From NCBI RefSeq assembly GCF_025398315.1, contig NZ_JAODOQ010000001.1, positions 4,278,001 to 4,342,000 on the forward strand: a DNA stretch of 64,000 nt, in the 5' to 3' direction. The position numbers and the translations under genes are program-made. Below, piece by piece: positions 1 to 8,533 of this stretch (positions are counted from its first letter, which is position 1; every line of letters starts with the position of its first letter). This stretch comes from Shewanella phaeophyticola. Its GTDB lineage: Bacteria > Pseudomonadota > Gammaproteobacteria > Enterobacterales > Shewanellaceae. The notes under the pieces are model-generated. The model saw nothing but the letters and a program-made list of their open reading frames with translations, was not told the origin of the DNA and made no database searches.

Positions 1-1
1 G

Positions 2-1126
2 CACGCTGTCGCTCAAGCCAACTCAAACGTCAACGACGACGATACCGTGCTTATTCTTTACGGTGATGTCCCGCTTATTCAACAATCTACATTAGAGACA
101 CTGTTAGCTGCGCGTTCAACAAACGGCTTAGCTATTTTAACAGTTAACTTACCTAATCCAACTGGTTATGGCCGTATTGTGAGAGAGTTCGGTAAAGTGG
201 TGGGTATCGTTGAACAAAAAGATGCCAATGCTGACCAATTAAAAATCACAGAAGTTAACACAGGTATTATGGCTGTACCTGGTAAGCAGCTAAAAGCCTG
301 GTTGAGCCGGTTATCAAACAACAACGCGCAAAGCGAATATTACTTAACCGATATTATTGCAATGGCGAATGCAGATGGTGTTGACATTACAACCTCACAA
401 CCGCAATCGGCAATTGAAGTAGAAGGTGCCAATAATCGTGTGCAATTAGCACAATTAGAGCGTGCTTACCAAGCTCGCGCCGCTGAAAAACTCATGTTAG
501 AAGGTGCTAATTTACGAGATCCTGCCCGCATTGATATTCGCGGTGAAGTCAACGTGGGTATGGATGTGATGATTGATGTTAATGTCATTTTTCAAGGTAA
601 GGTTACTTTAGGTAATAACGTAACCATTGGCGCAGGCGCTATTTTAATTGATTGCGAGATTGCCGATAACGCAGAAATTAAACCTTATACCATTGTTGAA
701 GGCGCAAAACTTGGCCAAGCAGCAAGTGCAGAGCCGTTTGCACGTTTGCGCCCAGGTGCAGAGCTTAAACAAGATGCACACATTGGTAATTTTGTTGAAA
801 TCAAAAAATCCGTATTAGGTATTGGTTCTAAAGCAGGCCATTTAACCTATCTTGGCGATGCTGTTATTGGCGCCGGTGTCAACATAGGTGCTGGTACCAT
901 TACTTGTAACTACGACGGTGCTAACAAGTTTATTACCACCATTGAAGACGGTGTTTTTGTTGGCAGTGACACGCAATTAGTTGCGCCAGTCACCATTGGC
1001 AAAAATGCAACTTTAGGTGCCGGCTCTACTATCACTAAAGATGTCGCAGCTAATGAACTCGTTATCACTCGAGTCAAACAGCGCCATATTTCAGACTGGC
1101 AACGTCCAATTAAAATTAAAAAGTAA
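2..1126 (+). CDS. glmU: Bifunctional UDP-GlcNAc pyrophosphorylase / GlcN-1-P acetyltransferase (5' truncated)
   Basis: GlmU makes UDP-N-acetylglucosamine for peptidoglycan and lipopolysaccharide: its C-terminal half acetylates glucosamine-1-phosphate and its N-terminal half uridylates the product. The open frame runs in from the window edge, so roughly the first 80 residues are missing. Visible are the pyrophosphorylase signature LYGDVPL and EVNTGI, then a left-handed beta-helix of hexapeptide repeats in the second half, including the acetyltransferase stretch RLRPGAEL and the NYDGANK loop. The gene ends with a hairpin terminator. It lies upstream of a DeoR regulator and glmS, the other key enzyme of the same pathway. 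Recognition is by family similarity and is very secure. Confidence 0.96.
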   Translation, partial: HAVAQANSNVNDDDTVLILYGDVPLIQQSTLETLLAARSTNGLAILTVNLPNPTGYGRIVREFGKVVGIVEQKDANADQLKITEVNTGIMAVPGKQLKAWLSRLSNNNAQSEYYLTDIIAMANADGVDITTSQPQSAIEVEGANNRVQLAQLERAYQARAAEKLMLEGANLRDPARIDIRGEVNVGMDVMIDVNVIFQGKVTLGNNVTIGAGAILIDCEIADNAEIKPYTIVEGAKLGQAASAEPFARLRPGAELKQDAHIGNFVEIKKSVLGIGSKAGHLTYLGDAVIGAGVNIGAGTITCNYDGANKFITTIEDGVFVGSDTQLVAPVTIGKNATLGAGSTITKDVAANELVITRVKQRHISDWQRPIKIKK

Positions 1127-1156
1127 GTTTGTCTACTTAGATAAGCATTAACCTTT

Positions 1157-1187
1157 AAAACCTCTGTTTATCACAGAGGTTTTTTTG
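1157..1187 (+). terminator. Rho-independent terminator of glmU
   Basis: AAACCTCTG, a short loop, then CACAGAGG followed by a run of seven T. It lies 30 bp after the glmU stop codon. Confidence 0.9.
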
Positions 1188-1248
1188 TACATATATTTCA
1201 ACTTTTGCGATTAAAAACTAGATAAAGTTTCATTTGTTGCTAAAATAA

Positions 1249-1273
1249 CTTTCGAAACGAAACATTTCGAAAG
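1249..1273 (+). promoter_or_regulatory. Perfect palindromic operator-like site before the DeoR gene
   Basis: CTTTCGAAA and its exact complement TTTCGAAAG are separated by 7 bp, ending 13 bp before the deoR-family start codon. DeoR-type repressors commonly bind inverted repeats in their own promoters, so autoregulation, with possible control of glmS, is inferred. The dyad is seen directly; the binding protein is inferred. Confidence 0.6.
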
Positions 1274-1286
1274 GCTTTTTTATAAA

Positions 1287-2057
1287 ATGACCAAGCGTAA
1301 TACCCAACAACGCCGCCATTCGATCATTAAATTGGTTAATGAACAAGGTGAAGTCAGTGTTGATGAATTGGCTAGTTTGTTCGCGACCTCAGAAGTCACG
1401 ATCCGCAAAGATTTAGCCATGCTTGAAACCCATGGCTTACTATTACGCCGTTATGGTGGTGCAATCCAACTACCGCAAGAAATGACACAACTAGCCAACG
1501 AAACATTGTCACTAAATAAACAGGCTATTGCTGCAAAAGCGGCGGAGCTTATTCGCGATCATAACCGAATCATTATTGACAGTGGCAGCACCACATCAGG
1601 CATTGTGCAGCAGCTTAACAATAAGCGTGGTCTGGTGGTGATGACTAATTCGTTGCAATTAGCCAATGCCATACACGAACTTGAAAATGAACCCACATTA
1701 TTGATGACCGGTGGTACCTGGGATCCACATTCAGAGTCTTTTCAAGGCCAAGTGGCAGAACAAGTATTGCGTTCATATAACTTCGACCAATTATTTATTG
1801 GTGCAGACGGCCTAGATTTGGACCGTGGAACCACCACATTTAATGAACTCACCGGCCTGAGTAAAGTGATGGCCGAAATGTCGCGCGAGGTTGTGGTGTT
1901 ATTAGAGTCGACAAAAATAGGTCGAAGGATCCCCAACCTTGAACTGTCTTGGGATGTCGTAAATGTATTGGTTACCGACGACAAGGTTAACCCGCAAGCA
2001 GTAGAAACCATTTCAGCACACGGCGTTAAGGTGATACTTGCGCCGTATGCTAACTAA
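1287..2057 (+). CDS. DeoR/GlpR-family transcriptional regulator
   Basis: A 256-aa repressor of the DeoR family, which senses a sugar phosphate through a C-terminal ribose-isomerase-like domain. The N-terminal helix-turn-helix spans about residues 10-57 (RRHSIIKLVNEQGEVSVDEL and VTIRKDLAMLE), followed by the typical RRYGGAI stretch. The effector domain carries DSGSTTSG and FIGADGLD motifs. The gene is 24 bp upstream of glmS and downstream of glmU. Control of amino-sugar synthesis in response to a hexosamine phosphate is therefore the natural inference, but the ligand cannot be read from sequence. A perfect palindrome sits just upstream of the start. Confidence 0.9.
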   Translation: MTKRNTQQRRHSIIKLVNEQGEVSVDELASLFATSEVTIRKDLAMLETHGLLLRRYGGAIQLPQEMTQLANETLSLNKQAIAAKAAELIRDHNRIIIDSGSTTSGIVQQLNNKRGLVVMTNSLQLANAIHELENEPTLLMTGGTWDPHSESFQGQVAEQVLRSYNFDQLFIGADGLDLDRGTTTFNELTGLSKVMAEMSREVVVLLESTKIGRRIPNLELSWDVVNVLVTDDKVNPQAVETISAHGVKVILAPYAN

Positions 2058-2081
2058 ATTTATATCTCAAAGGAAAATAGT

Positions 2082-3911
2082 ATGTGCGGAATCGTAGGCG
2101 CTGTTGCGCAAAGAGATGTTGCAGAAATTTTAGTAGAAGGCCTTCGTCGTCTTGAATATCGTGGCTATGATTCAGCAGGCGTTGCAGTGATTAATCGAGG
2201 TGAATTAAGCCGCACTCGCCGTTTAGGCAAAGTACAAGAATTATCATCAGCCCTAGATGCAGCACCACTTGCTGGTGGTACTGGTATTGCTCACACACGC
2301 TGGGCGACACACGGAGAACCAAGCGAACGTAATGCTCATCCACATTTATCTGAAGGTGACATCGCGGTTGTACACAACGGTATCATTGAAAACCACAACA
2401 AACTCCGAGAAATGCTCAAAGGTTTAGGTTATGTGTTTTCATCAGACACCGACACTGAGGTTATTTGTCACCTTGTGCATCACGAGCTTAAAGCTGCGGG
2501 TAATTTATTGGCTGCAGTTCAAGCCACAGTTAAACAGCTTGAAGGTGCTTACGGCACTGTTGTAATCGACCGCCGTGACAGTGAACGTATGGTTGTTGCT
2601 CGCAGTGGAAGCCCGTTAGTCATTGGCTTTGGCTTAGGTGAAAACTTTGTTGCTTCTGACCAATTAGCCTTACTACCCGTTACCCGTTCTTTTGCCTTTT
2701 TAGAAGAAGGTGATGTTGCAGAAGTGACGCGCCGCGAAGTTAACATTTTTGATGTAAATGGCAACGCAGTTAAGCGCGAAGTTAAAGAGTCTGACGTTAC
2801 CCATGATACTGGTGATAAAGGTGAATATCGTCATTACATGCTCAAAGAGATTTATGAGCAGCCAACAGCCATCACTCATACTTTAGAGGGACGTATTACG
2901 GGTGGTAAAGTGCTCGACAGTGCGTTTGGTGAAAACGCCGCAAAATTGTTAAAAGACATTAAGCATGTACAAATTATTGCCTGTGGTACCAGTTATCATG
3001 CGGGAATGGCAGCGCGTTACTGGTTAGAAGACTGGGCAGGCGTATCGTGTAACGTTGAAATTGCATCAGAGTTTCGCTACCGCAAGTCGCACCTATTCCC
3101 AAATAGTTTATTAGTGACTATTTCACAGTCAGGTGAAACTGCCGACACATTAGCGGCAATGCGCTTAGCAAAAGAAATGGGCTACAAGGCCACATTAACC
3201 ATCTGTAACTCGGCAGGTTCGTCATTAGTACGTGAGTCAGACATGGCTTATATGATGAAAGCCGGTGTTGAAATAGGCGTAGCATCAACCAAAGCTTTTA
3301 CCGTGCAACTTGCTGGTTTATTAATGCTTACAACGGCAATTGGTCGTAACAATGGCATGTCTAGCAAAATGGAAGCGGCTATTACCCAGAGTTTACTGTC
3401 AATGCCTGCCAAAGTTGAGCAAGCATTAGGGTTAAATGATGCAATTATTGAACTAGCAGAAGATTTTGCTGATAAACAACATGCGTTATTCTTAGGCCGT
3501 GGCGACCAGTACCCTATTGCAATGGAAGGTGCATTAAAGCTTAAAGAAATTTCGTATATTCATGCAGAAGCTTATGCATCAGGCGAGTTAAAACATGGCT
3601 CGTTAGCGCTTATTGACGCCGACATGCCAGTGATTGTGGTTGCACCTAATAATGAGTTACTTGAAAAGCTTAAGTCAAACGTTGAAGAAGTGCGTGCTCG
3701 TGGCGGTTTAATGTATGTATTTGCTGATGTTGATGCTGAATTTGAATCGGACGACACCATGAAAGTCATCCAGGTACCACATTGTGATGAGTTTATGGCA
3801 CCACTGATTTACACCATTCCATTGCAGTTATTGTCATACCATGTGGCATTGATTAAAGGTACCGACGTTGACCAACCTCGCAATCTCGCAAAAAGTGTTA
3901 CGGTTGAGTAA
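2082..3911 (+). CDS. glmS: Glutamine-fructose-6-phosphate aminotransferase (isomerizing)
   Basis: GlmS converts fructose-6-phosphate and glutamine to glucosamine-6-phosphate, the first step of amino-sugar synthesis. The length is normal, 609 aa. Cys2 follows the initiator Met (MCGIVGAV), as needed for the N-terminal nucleophile glutaminase. Two SIS domains follow (CGTSYHAG; ISQSGETADT), and the C-terminus reads NLAKSVTVE. A purine-rich ribosome site (AAAGGAAA) precedes the ATG. The 3' end of this gene is the TnsD recognition target for Tn7, and here a Tn7-type element has inserted about 20 bp after the stop. The glmS coding sequence is intact but has been separated from its terminator by 29 kb. 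Confidence 0.98.
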   Translation: MCGIVGAVAQRDVAEILVEGLRRLEYRGYDSAGVAVINRGELSRTRRLGKVQELSSALDAAPLAGGTGIAHTRWATHGEPSERNAHPHLSEGDIAVVHNGIIENHNKLREMLKGLGYVFSSDTDTEVICHLVHHELKAAGNLLAAVQATVKQLEGAYGTVVIDRRDSERMVVARSGSPLVIGFGLGENFVASDQLALLPVTRSFAFLEEGDVAEVTRREVNIFDVNGNAVKREVKESDVTHDTGDKGEYRHYMLKEIYEQPTAITHTLEGRITGGKVLDSAFGENAAKLLKDIKHVQIIACGTSYHAGMAARYWLEDWAGVSCNVEIASEFRYRKSHLFPNSLLVTISQSGETADTLAAMRLAKEMGYKATLTICNSAGSSLVRESDMAYMMKAGVEIGVASTKAFTVQLAGLLMLTTAIGRNNGMSSKMEAAITQSLLSMPAKVEQALGLNDAIIELAEDFADKQHALFLGRGDQYPIAMEGALKLKEISYIHAEAYASGELKHGSLALIDADMPVIVVAPNNELLEKLKSNVEEVRARGGLMYVFADVDAEFESDDTMKVIQVPHCDEFMAPLIYTIPLQLLSYHVALIKGTDVDQPRNLAKSVTVE

Positions 3912-3930
3912 ACCTATGATTCTATTAAAA

Positions 3931-3935
3931 ATTGT
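3931..3935. repeat. Target-site duplication, glmS-proximal copy (ATTGT)
   Basis: ATTGT immediately precedes the terminal TGTGCG of the transposon. The identical pentamer follows the other end at 33049-33053. Tn7-type elements generate 5-bp duplications, and the position, 20-24 bp after the glmS stop, is the classical attTn7 point. Confidence 0.9.
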
Positions 3936-4000
3936 TGTGCGATTATATAATAGTTTGATAATTTATAAAATAGTTTGATAATTTATAAAATAGTTTGATA
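3936..4000. repeat. Right (tnsA-side) transposon end with three TnsB-like sites
   Basis: After the terminal TGTGCGATTATA the core TAGTTTGATA occurs at 3951-3960, 3971-3980 and 3991-4000, exactly 20 bp apart, separated by ATTTATAAAA. Closely packed TnsB sites are typical of the Tn7 right end. The same core occurs inverted and more widely spaced at the far end. Promoter-like sequences (TTGATA and TATAAA hexamers) lie within the array, so TnsB binding could also repress tnsA transcription. Confidence 0.9.
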
Positions 4001-4007
4001 TTTTTAT

Positions 4008-4039
4008 GCCTCCTGCTAATATCCATTTAGACAGGAGGC
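4008..4039 (+). promoter_or_regulatory. Hairpin sequestering the tnsA ribosome binding site
   Basis: GCCTCCTG at 4008-4015 is the exact complement of CAGGAGGC at 4032-4039. The latter contains the strong Shine-Dalgarno AGGAGG at 4033-4038, 7 nt before the tnsA ATG. Any transcript entering from glmS would carry both arms and hide the ribosome site. A transcript initiated inside the end array could lack the upstream arm. The pairing is seen directly; the regulatory role is inferred. Confidence 0.65.
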
Positions 4040-4045
4040 TTATTT

Positions 4046-4864
4046 ATGCGTGATTCAGAAAGACCGCTAGATCCAAGTGATGAAGAACGACTTAAAACTA
4101 GAGGCTTAGGCTCTGGTCGTTCGTATGAGCCTTTTATCAAAGTTCACGAAATAAGCAGTACAGGTGAGAGTTTTCGTATTTTAGGCAGAAACTCAACTCG
4201 CCCCCACCATTTGCTTTCCCGTCTTGAACTCTCTGCTTTTCTTGTTTTTGACCGATACCAATCTACGACAGATATTAAAGAGCAGTATCCTTTACCTATA
4301 GTTGATAGCTTAAGTATTTGTGAGCGATTAGGTATAAAGCATCCTCAAATAGCAGGAAAACTTAAGGTTGTAACCACCGACTTAGTTGTGGAGCTTAAAA
4401 ACAGGTCTGGTATCGCTATAGCGGTTAAGTATTCTGATGACTTAGATGACCTAAGAGTGGTTGAAAAGCTCCAAATAGAAAAGGTTTTTTGGGAGCAACA
4501 AGGCTATAAATGGGAAGTATTTACTGAACAAGAGATCACCCCATCAATTAAAGAAAACCTAGAATGGCTCCATGCAGCAAATCAAAATTTAGACGATATT
4601 TATTCGGAATTATCCACACTAGATATTCAACTGATATTCAAGCGATTAAAAGGGATTAGCAAACGTTTATCAACAACATGTGCGGCGTTAGATGATGAAT
4701 ACTTGTGTGAACCAGGATTTCATATAGGTCTATTTCGTAAAGCCGTTGCAGCAAACTTAATTGATGCCCCACTAAATACAGTTTTTAGGCAATGGTCGTG
4801 CTCAGATCTTTCTTTAACGAAAAACTTTAGCTTGATAATTGGCGGACTTTTAGATGTATCTTAA
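4046..4864 (+). CDS. tnsA: Tn7-type transposition protein TnsA (5'-strand endonuclease)
   Basis: TnsA is a restriction-enzyme-like nuclease that cuts the 5' strands at the transposon ends and works as a heteromer with TnsB, giving cut-and-paste movement. The 272-aa length matches Tn7 TnsA. The catalytic triad is present: E61 in LELSAF, D112 in TTDLVVEL and K128 in VKYSDD, corresponding by my alignment to E63, D114 and K132 of Tn7. The N-terminal catalytic domain contains HHLLSRLE and IKHPQI. The C-terminal half is the region that contacts TnsC. The start follows a perfect AGGAGG at 7-nt spacing that is locked in a hairpin. The 3' end overlaps tnsB by 11 bp, implying translational coupling. 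Confidence 0.95.
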   Translation: MRDSERPLDPSDEERLKTRGLGSGRSYEPFIKVHEISSTGESFRILGRNSTRPHHLLSRLELSAFLVFDRYQSTTDIKEQYPLPIVDSLSICERLGIKHPQIAGKLKVVTTDLVVELKNRSGIAIAVKYSDDLDDLRVVEKLQIEKVFWEQQGYKWEVFTEQEITPSIKENLEWLHAANQNLDDIYSELSTLDIQLIFKRLKGISKRLSTTCAALDDEYLCEPGFHIGLFRKAVAANLIDAPLNTVFRQWSCSDLSLTKNFSLIIGGLLDVS

Positions 4865-6920
4865 TCGAGTTTACCAAGACCCACATTCTGAAGTGCTAAC
4901 TCAGCTTCGTGTTGTGTTCGAGCATGTCGATTTCTTGATGCTCATTGATATTAACGATATTAATGCTTGGCCATACAGTATTACCTTATCTGAGTTTGAT
5001 TTATTAGAATTTAATCAAATAGATGACCCTGTTATTTTGCTAACACCAGAGCCTAATTCAACAGCTCAAAAAACAAGAGATAGAGCATATCGTGCTATCT
5101 CTCCATTGCTTGACAATTATTTTGAGTTATTTGATAAAAAATTACGCAATAAACACATCAAATCACTTCTTGGTATTGTAGATGAATCAAGGCTTTATGT
5201 TACTCGTCAATTAAGGCGTTATTGGCAACGAGGCATGACACCAGATGCTTTATCACCCGATTATATAAATTGTGGTGCACCTGGCGAAGCAAGAAGAAAC
5301 CTAAAAAATAAGGTGGGCAAAAAGCGAACCATTGCATCTGGTGATGGGTTGATTATCACTGAAGAAATAGCTGAATTATTTCGATTAGCGATAGAAGGAT
5401 TTTATCTTCTTAAAGATGACATAGATCTACCAAAAGCTCGAACTAAAGCAATAGGGTACATAAAATCAAAATACCCTAAAATACATAAAAGTGATTTACC
5501 TACAGATATGCAATTTAGGTATTTCTTTGAGAAAAATTACAGTAAGAAAGATGTTATCAAGGCAAGAACCCCAAGTATTATACACGATAAAGATATCGCT
5601 CCTCTCAAGAGCACTGCTGCAACCAATAACTTTGGCTCTGGCGCCCGTTACGAAATAGATGCCACGATTGCAGATGTATATCTAGTATCAGAGTTAGATC
5701 CAGATCGTATCGTTGGCAGGCCAATTATTTATAAAGTTAAAGACGTATTTAGCCGTATGACGGTTGGGTTGTATGTCGGTCTAGAAAATCCATCCTGGGC
5801 AACAGCATCAATCGCATTAGCTAATGCATTTTGTGACAAAGTTGAATATTGCCGCCGTTATGGAATTGATATCTCTTATGCTGATTGGCCGAGTATAGGT
5901 ACACCTGCAACAATAACAGCAGATAGAGGTGAGTTACTTGGTAAGCATGGCGACATCTTGGTCAATCGATTTGGCATTACACTTTCTAATACTCGCGCTT
6001 ATCGCGGTGATGATAAAGGTATTGTAGAGAAGTCATTTAACACAATGCATACCGATATTTTGCCCTATGTTGATGGGAAGGTTGAACCTGTCAATGGTAA
6101 GAAGAAAGCGGGTAAACGCAATGAGCTCTCTGCAAATTTAACATTATTTGATTTTACAAAAATGGTTTTAGTTTCAGAGATAAACCGTAATACAACTATA
6201 CCTCTCAAAAAATATGATTTTGAATCTGATATGCCAACAAATCTCCCGCCGATCCCCGTTCGATTATGGCAGTGGGGTATTGCTAACCGAACAGGAATTT
6301 TACGTACAATCGATGAAAAGTTAACGGCTATTAATCTCTATCCTCATGATAAAGCGACTGTTTCAACTCTGGGTATTAGCTTTAAAGGGCTATATTACAC
6401 CTGCTCAGAAGCGGTAAGTTTAGGGTGGTTCCATAAAAATAAGGCAAATCCAAGACCCTCCAGTATTGAAGTCGCTTATAACCCATTAAATACCAATAAT
6501 ATTTATCTGAGACCAGACAATCAGTTTGATAGTGTATGGATATGTTCATTGCAGCCTCGCAGTCGTCGTTATCAAGATATGAGCTTCACCGAAGCGGTTA
6601 GCATTCAACATGAATCGAAAAAGACAATATCTTCAGCCAAACAAGAAGCTGATTATAAAGCACCAGATGTGCAGGCAGAGCTTGAAGCAATTGTAAAATA
6701 TGCAGATGAAAGACAAAAAAATACAGATTTATCAAATAATTCTCAACGCCTTAAGGGGATCAGAGATAATCGTGATAAAGAGAAAAACTTAGAACGTCAG
6801 AAAAAGCGTGATTTAGAAATAAAACAGCCTGATATTGGCCATAAAGCGACAGTGACGCCAATTCGTTCAGGAGATATACCAGACAAAGGGTATGATTATC
6901 CTGATTTGGACGACTTCTAA
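4854..6920 (+). CDS. tnsB: Tn7-type transposase TnsB (DDE integrase family)
   Basis: TnsB recognises the transposon ends and performs 3'-strand cleavage and joining. At 688 aa it has the expected size. N-terminal helix-turn-helix regions are followed by an rve-type catalytic core with D269 (YEIDATI), D357 (TADRGE) and E392 (IVEKSF). The spacing is the same as in Tn7 TnsB (D273, D361, E396). The C-terminus is rich in charged residues (about 600-688, a predicted coiled coil and acidic tail), consistent with the TnsC-interacting tail. The start overlaps tnsA. There is a good match between its role and the 20-bp spaced repeats in the adjacent end. Confidence 0.95.
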   Translation: MYLNRVYQDPHSEVLTQLRVVFEHVDFLMLIDINDINAWPYSITLSEFDLLEFNQIDDPVILLTPEPNSTAQKTRDRAYRAISPLLDNYFELFDKKLRNKHIKSLLGIVDESRLYVTRQLRRYWQRGMTPDALSPDYINCGAPGEARRNLKNKVGKKRTIASGDGLIITEEIAELFRLAIEGFYLLKDDIDLPKARTKAIGYIKSKYPKIHKSDLPTDMQFRYFFEKNYSKKDVIKARTPSIIHDKDIAPLKSTAATNNFGSGARYEIDATIADVYLVSELDPDRIVGRPIIYKVKDVFSRMTVGLYVGLENPSWATASIALANAFCDKVEYCRRYGIDISYADWPSIGTPATITADRGELLGKHGDILVNRFGITLSNTRAYRGDDKGIVEKSFNTMHTDILPYVDGKVEPVNGKKKAGKRNELSANLTLFDFTKMVLVSEINRNTTIPLKKYDFESDMPTNLPPIPVRLWQWGIANRTGILRTIDEKLTAINLYPHDKATVSTLGISFKGLYYTCSEAVSLGWFHKNKANPRPSSIEVAYNPLNTNNIYLRPDNQFDSVWICSLQPRSRRYQDMSFTEAVSIQHESKKTISSAKQEADYKAPDVQAELEAIVKYADERQKNTDLSNNSQRLKGIRDNRDKEKNLERQKKRDLEIKQPDIGHKATVTPIRSGDIPDKGYDYPDLDDF

Positions 6921-6934
6921 GGGGCATATGTAAT

Positions 6935-8521
6935 ATGAATATGTTTAAAACTGCGACTTATATTGATGCTGAAATCACAGAATATGAAGGTCATCCATTA
7001 ATTAACGCTTTACCGCGTATTAATTCTCCCCAACAAACAGCAGAGTTGATCCGTCGTACACCAGTGGTTCGTCCTGAAGAGGTTGAATTACCCGCTTATA
7101 TTCGGCGGCATGCAATGCTTCGTATTATGGATGGTTTTTTGTACCCGACTAAAGCGCACTTACAGCTTGAACAAACCATTTCATCAATGATTAGGCAAGG
7201 ATATTTAAGTCGAAATATTGCAAATAAAAGCTACCAGGAAACGCTCAATAGTACTGCTGAATTTACACAGCATGTCAGTCGCAATGCTGGCAATGAGGCT
7301 CTTGTTAGCTCCGTTATTGGCTGCTCTGGAGCCGGAAAGTCTACAGCGGTAGAGGCTGTTTTAGCGAGTTATGACCAAGTTATTATGCACCCAATCTATC
7401 AGCATGTGCAGTTAGTATGGTTAAAGGTTGAATGTCCTCATGATGCTTCTGTAAAAAGTCTTTGTATTAACTTTTTTAGAGCGTTAGATCTCGCATTAGA
7501 CAACAATAACCAATATGAAAAACAGTATGTAAAACCCAGATCAAACGCCGAAATGTTACTTGGAGACTTTGCCCGAATAGCAGCATTGCATTCTATAGGT
7601 TTATTAGTGATTGATGAAATTCAGCATCTTGAACGCTCAAATTCTGGTGTATCAGAAAGAATACTTCGATTTTTTGTACAGCTTACTAATACCATTAAAC
7701 TGCCTATTTTGTTTGTCGGTACACCAAAAGCTTACGAATTGTTTTCTCCAAGTATGCGCTCAGCCAGACGAGCATCGCAGTTTGGCAGTATTAACTGGAA
7801 TCGATTTAATACTACCGATAAAACAGGTAAAGGCTCTGATTGGGACAGGTTCTTTGAAAGGCTTTGGTCATTACAATGGTTCAAATCACCGCAGCCACTT
7901 ACAGATGAAATCAGAAATCTATTTTGGGACTACTCTCAAGGTATTGCTCATGTCGCTGTAACGCTGTTCTATCTGAGTCAGACAAGAGCGGTGACTATTG
8001 GTAAGGAGATTATCACCAAAGAATTGGTTGATAGTGTTTTTAATGATGAACTTCATATGATTCGGCCAATGATCCGCGCTTTGCAAAGTGGTCTTGATAA
8101 AGAAATAGAAAAGTATAGCGATCTAGAAATTCCAAAGGCGGCCTTAATCCAACATGACCCAGTCTATGAGGTTCATGAGGACGTTACCAATGTTAAAACA
8201 ACTAAAAGTGAAGACTCAACTAAATTACAACAGCTTACGAGTATGCTAGAACAAATGGGCATAGGTGGTGACATCGCCCCCGCAGTAGCTGAGCAGGCAG
8301 TCTCGGAGTTACCTAATGGCAACTTATTTGACCTTGTTGCCCACATTAAAAATTTAGAAGAAAAAGCACTTCCTAAGCCAGAAAAGAAAAAGGCTAAAGT
8401 GGTTAAATTAACGCCAGCTTATGTTGAAAATGACTTAAGACTCATGGTTAATCGTAAAGGTGGAACTTACAAGACAATGAAAAATGAAGGGGTTATACTG
8501 CGACTCTCAGATTACATATAG
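6935..8521 (+). CDS. tnsC: Tn7-type AAA+ regulator TnsC
   Basis: TnsC is the ATP-dependent matchmaker that links the target selectors (TnsD or TnsE) to the TnsAB transposase. The 528-aa protein has a Walker A at residues 129-137 (GCSGAGKST), a Walker B ending in D227-E228 (LLVIDEIQHL) and a sensor-like LPILFVGTPKAYEL segment. This is the TniB/TnsC AAA+ arrangement. It starts 14 bp after tnsB. Its C-terminal 130 residues are charged and poorly conserved, as expected for the TnsA/TnsB contact region. Only 12 bp separate its stop from hsdR, so cargo transcription could continue directly from tnsABC. Confidence 0.93.
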   Translation: MNMFKTATYIDAEITEYEGHPLINALPRINSPQQTAELIRRTPVVRPEEVELPAYIRRHAMLRIMDGFLYPTKAHLQLEQTISSMIRQGYLSRNIANKSYQETLNSTAEFTQHVSRNAGNEALVSSVIGCSGAGKSTAVEAVLASYDQVIMHPIYQHVQLVWLKVECPHDASVKSLCINFFRALDLALDNNNQYEKQYVKPRSNAEMLLGDFARIAALHSIGLLVIDEIQHLERSNSGVSERILRFFVQLTNTIKLPILFVGTPKAYELFSPSMRSARRASQFGSINWNRFNTTDKTGKGSDWDRFFERLWSLQWFKSPQPLTDEIRNLFWDYSQGIAHVAVTLFYLSQTRAVTIGKEIITKELVDSVFNDELHMIRPMIRALQSGLDKEIEKYSDLEIPKAALIQHDPVYEVHEDVTNVKTTKSEDSTKLQQLTSMLEQMGIGGDIAPAVAEQAVSELPNGNLFDLVAHIKNLEEKALPKPEKKKAKVVKLTPAYVENDLRLMVNRKGGTYKTMKNEGVILRLSDYI

Positions 8522-8533
8522 ACATGGAATGTT

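Noticed and set aside
1249..1273. Palindrome as a terminator of glmU
   Set aside because: No stable T-run placement for that role, and a good terminator already exists at 1157. An operator is a better reading.
3936..4000. Short direct repeats that might be taken for a CRISPR or microsatellite
   Set aside because: Three 20-bp units with the TnsB-like core, adjoining the transposon terminus and inverted at the other end. They are transposase binding sites.
7611..7961. 116-codon frame inside tnsC
   Set aside because: It is a shadow of the well-conserved TnsC frame.
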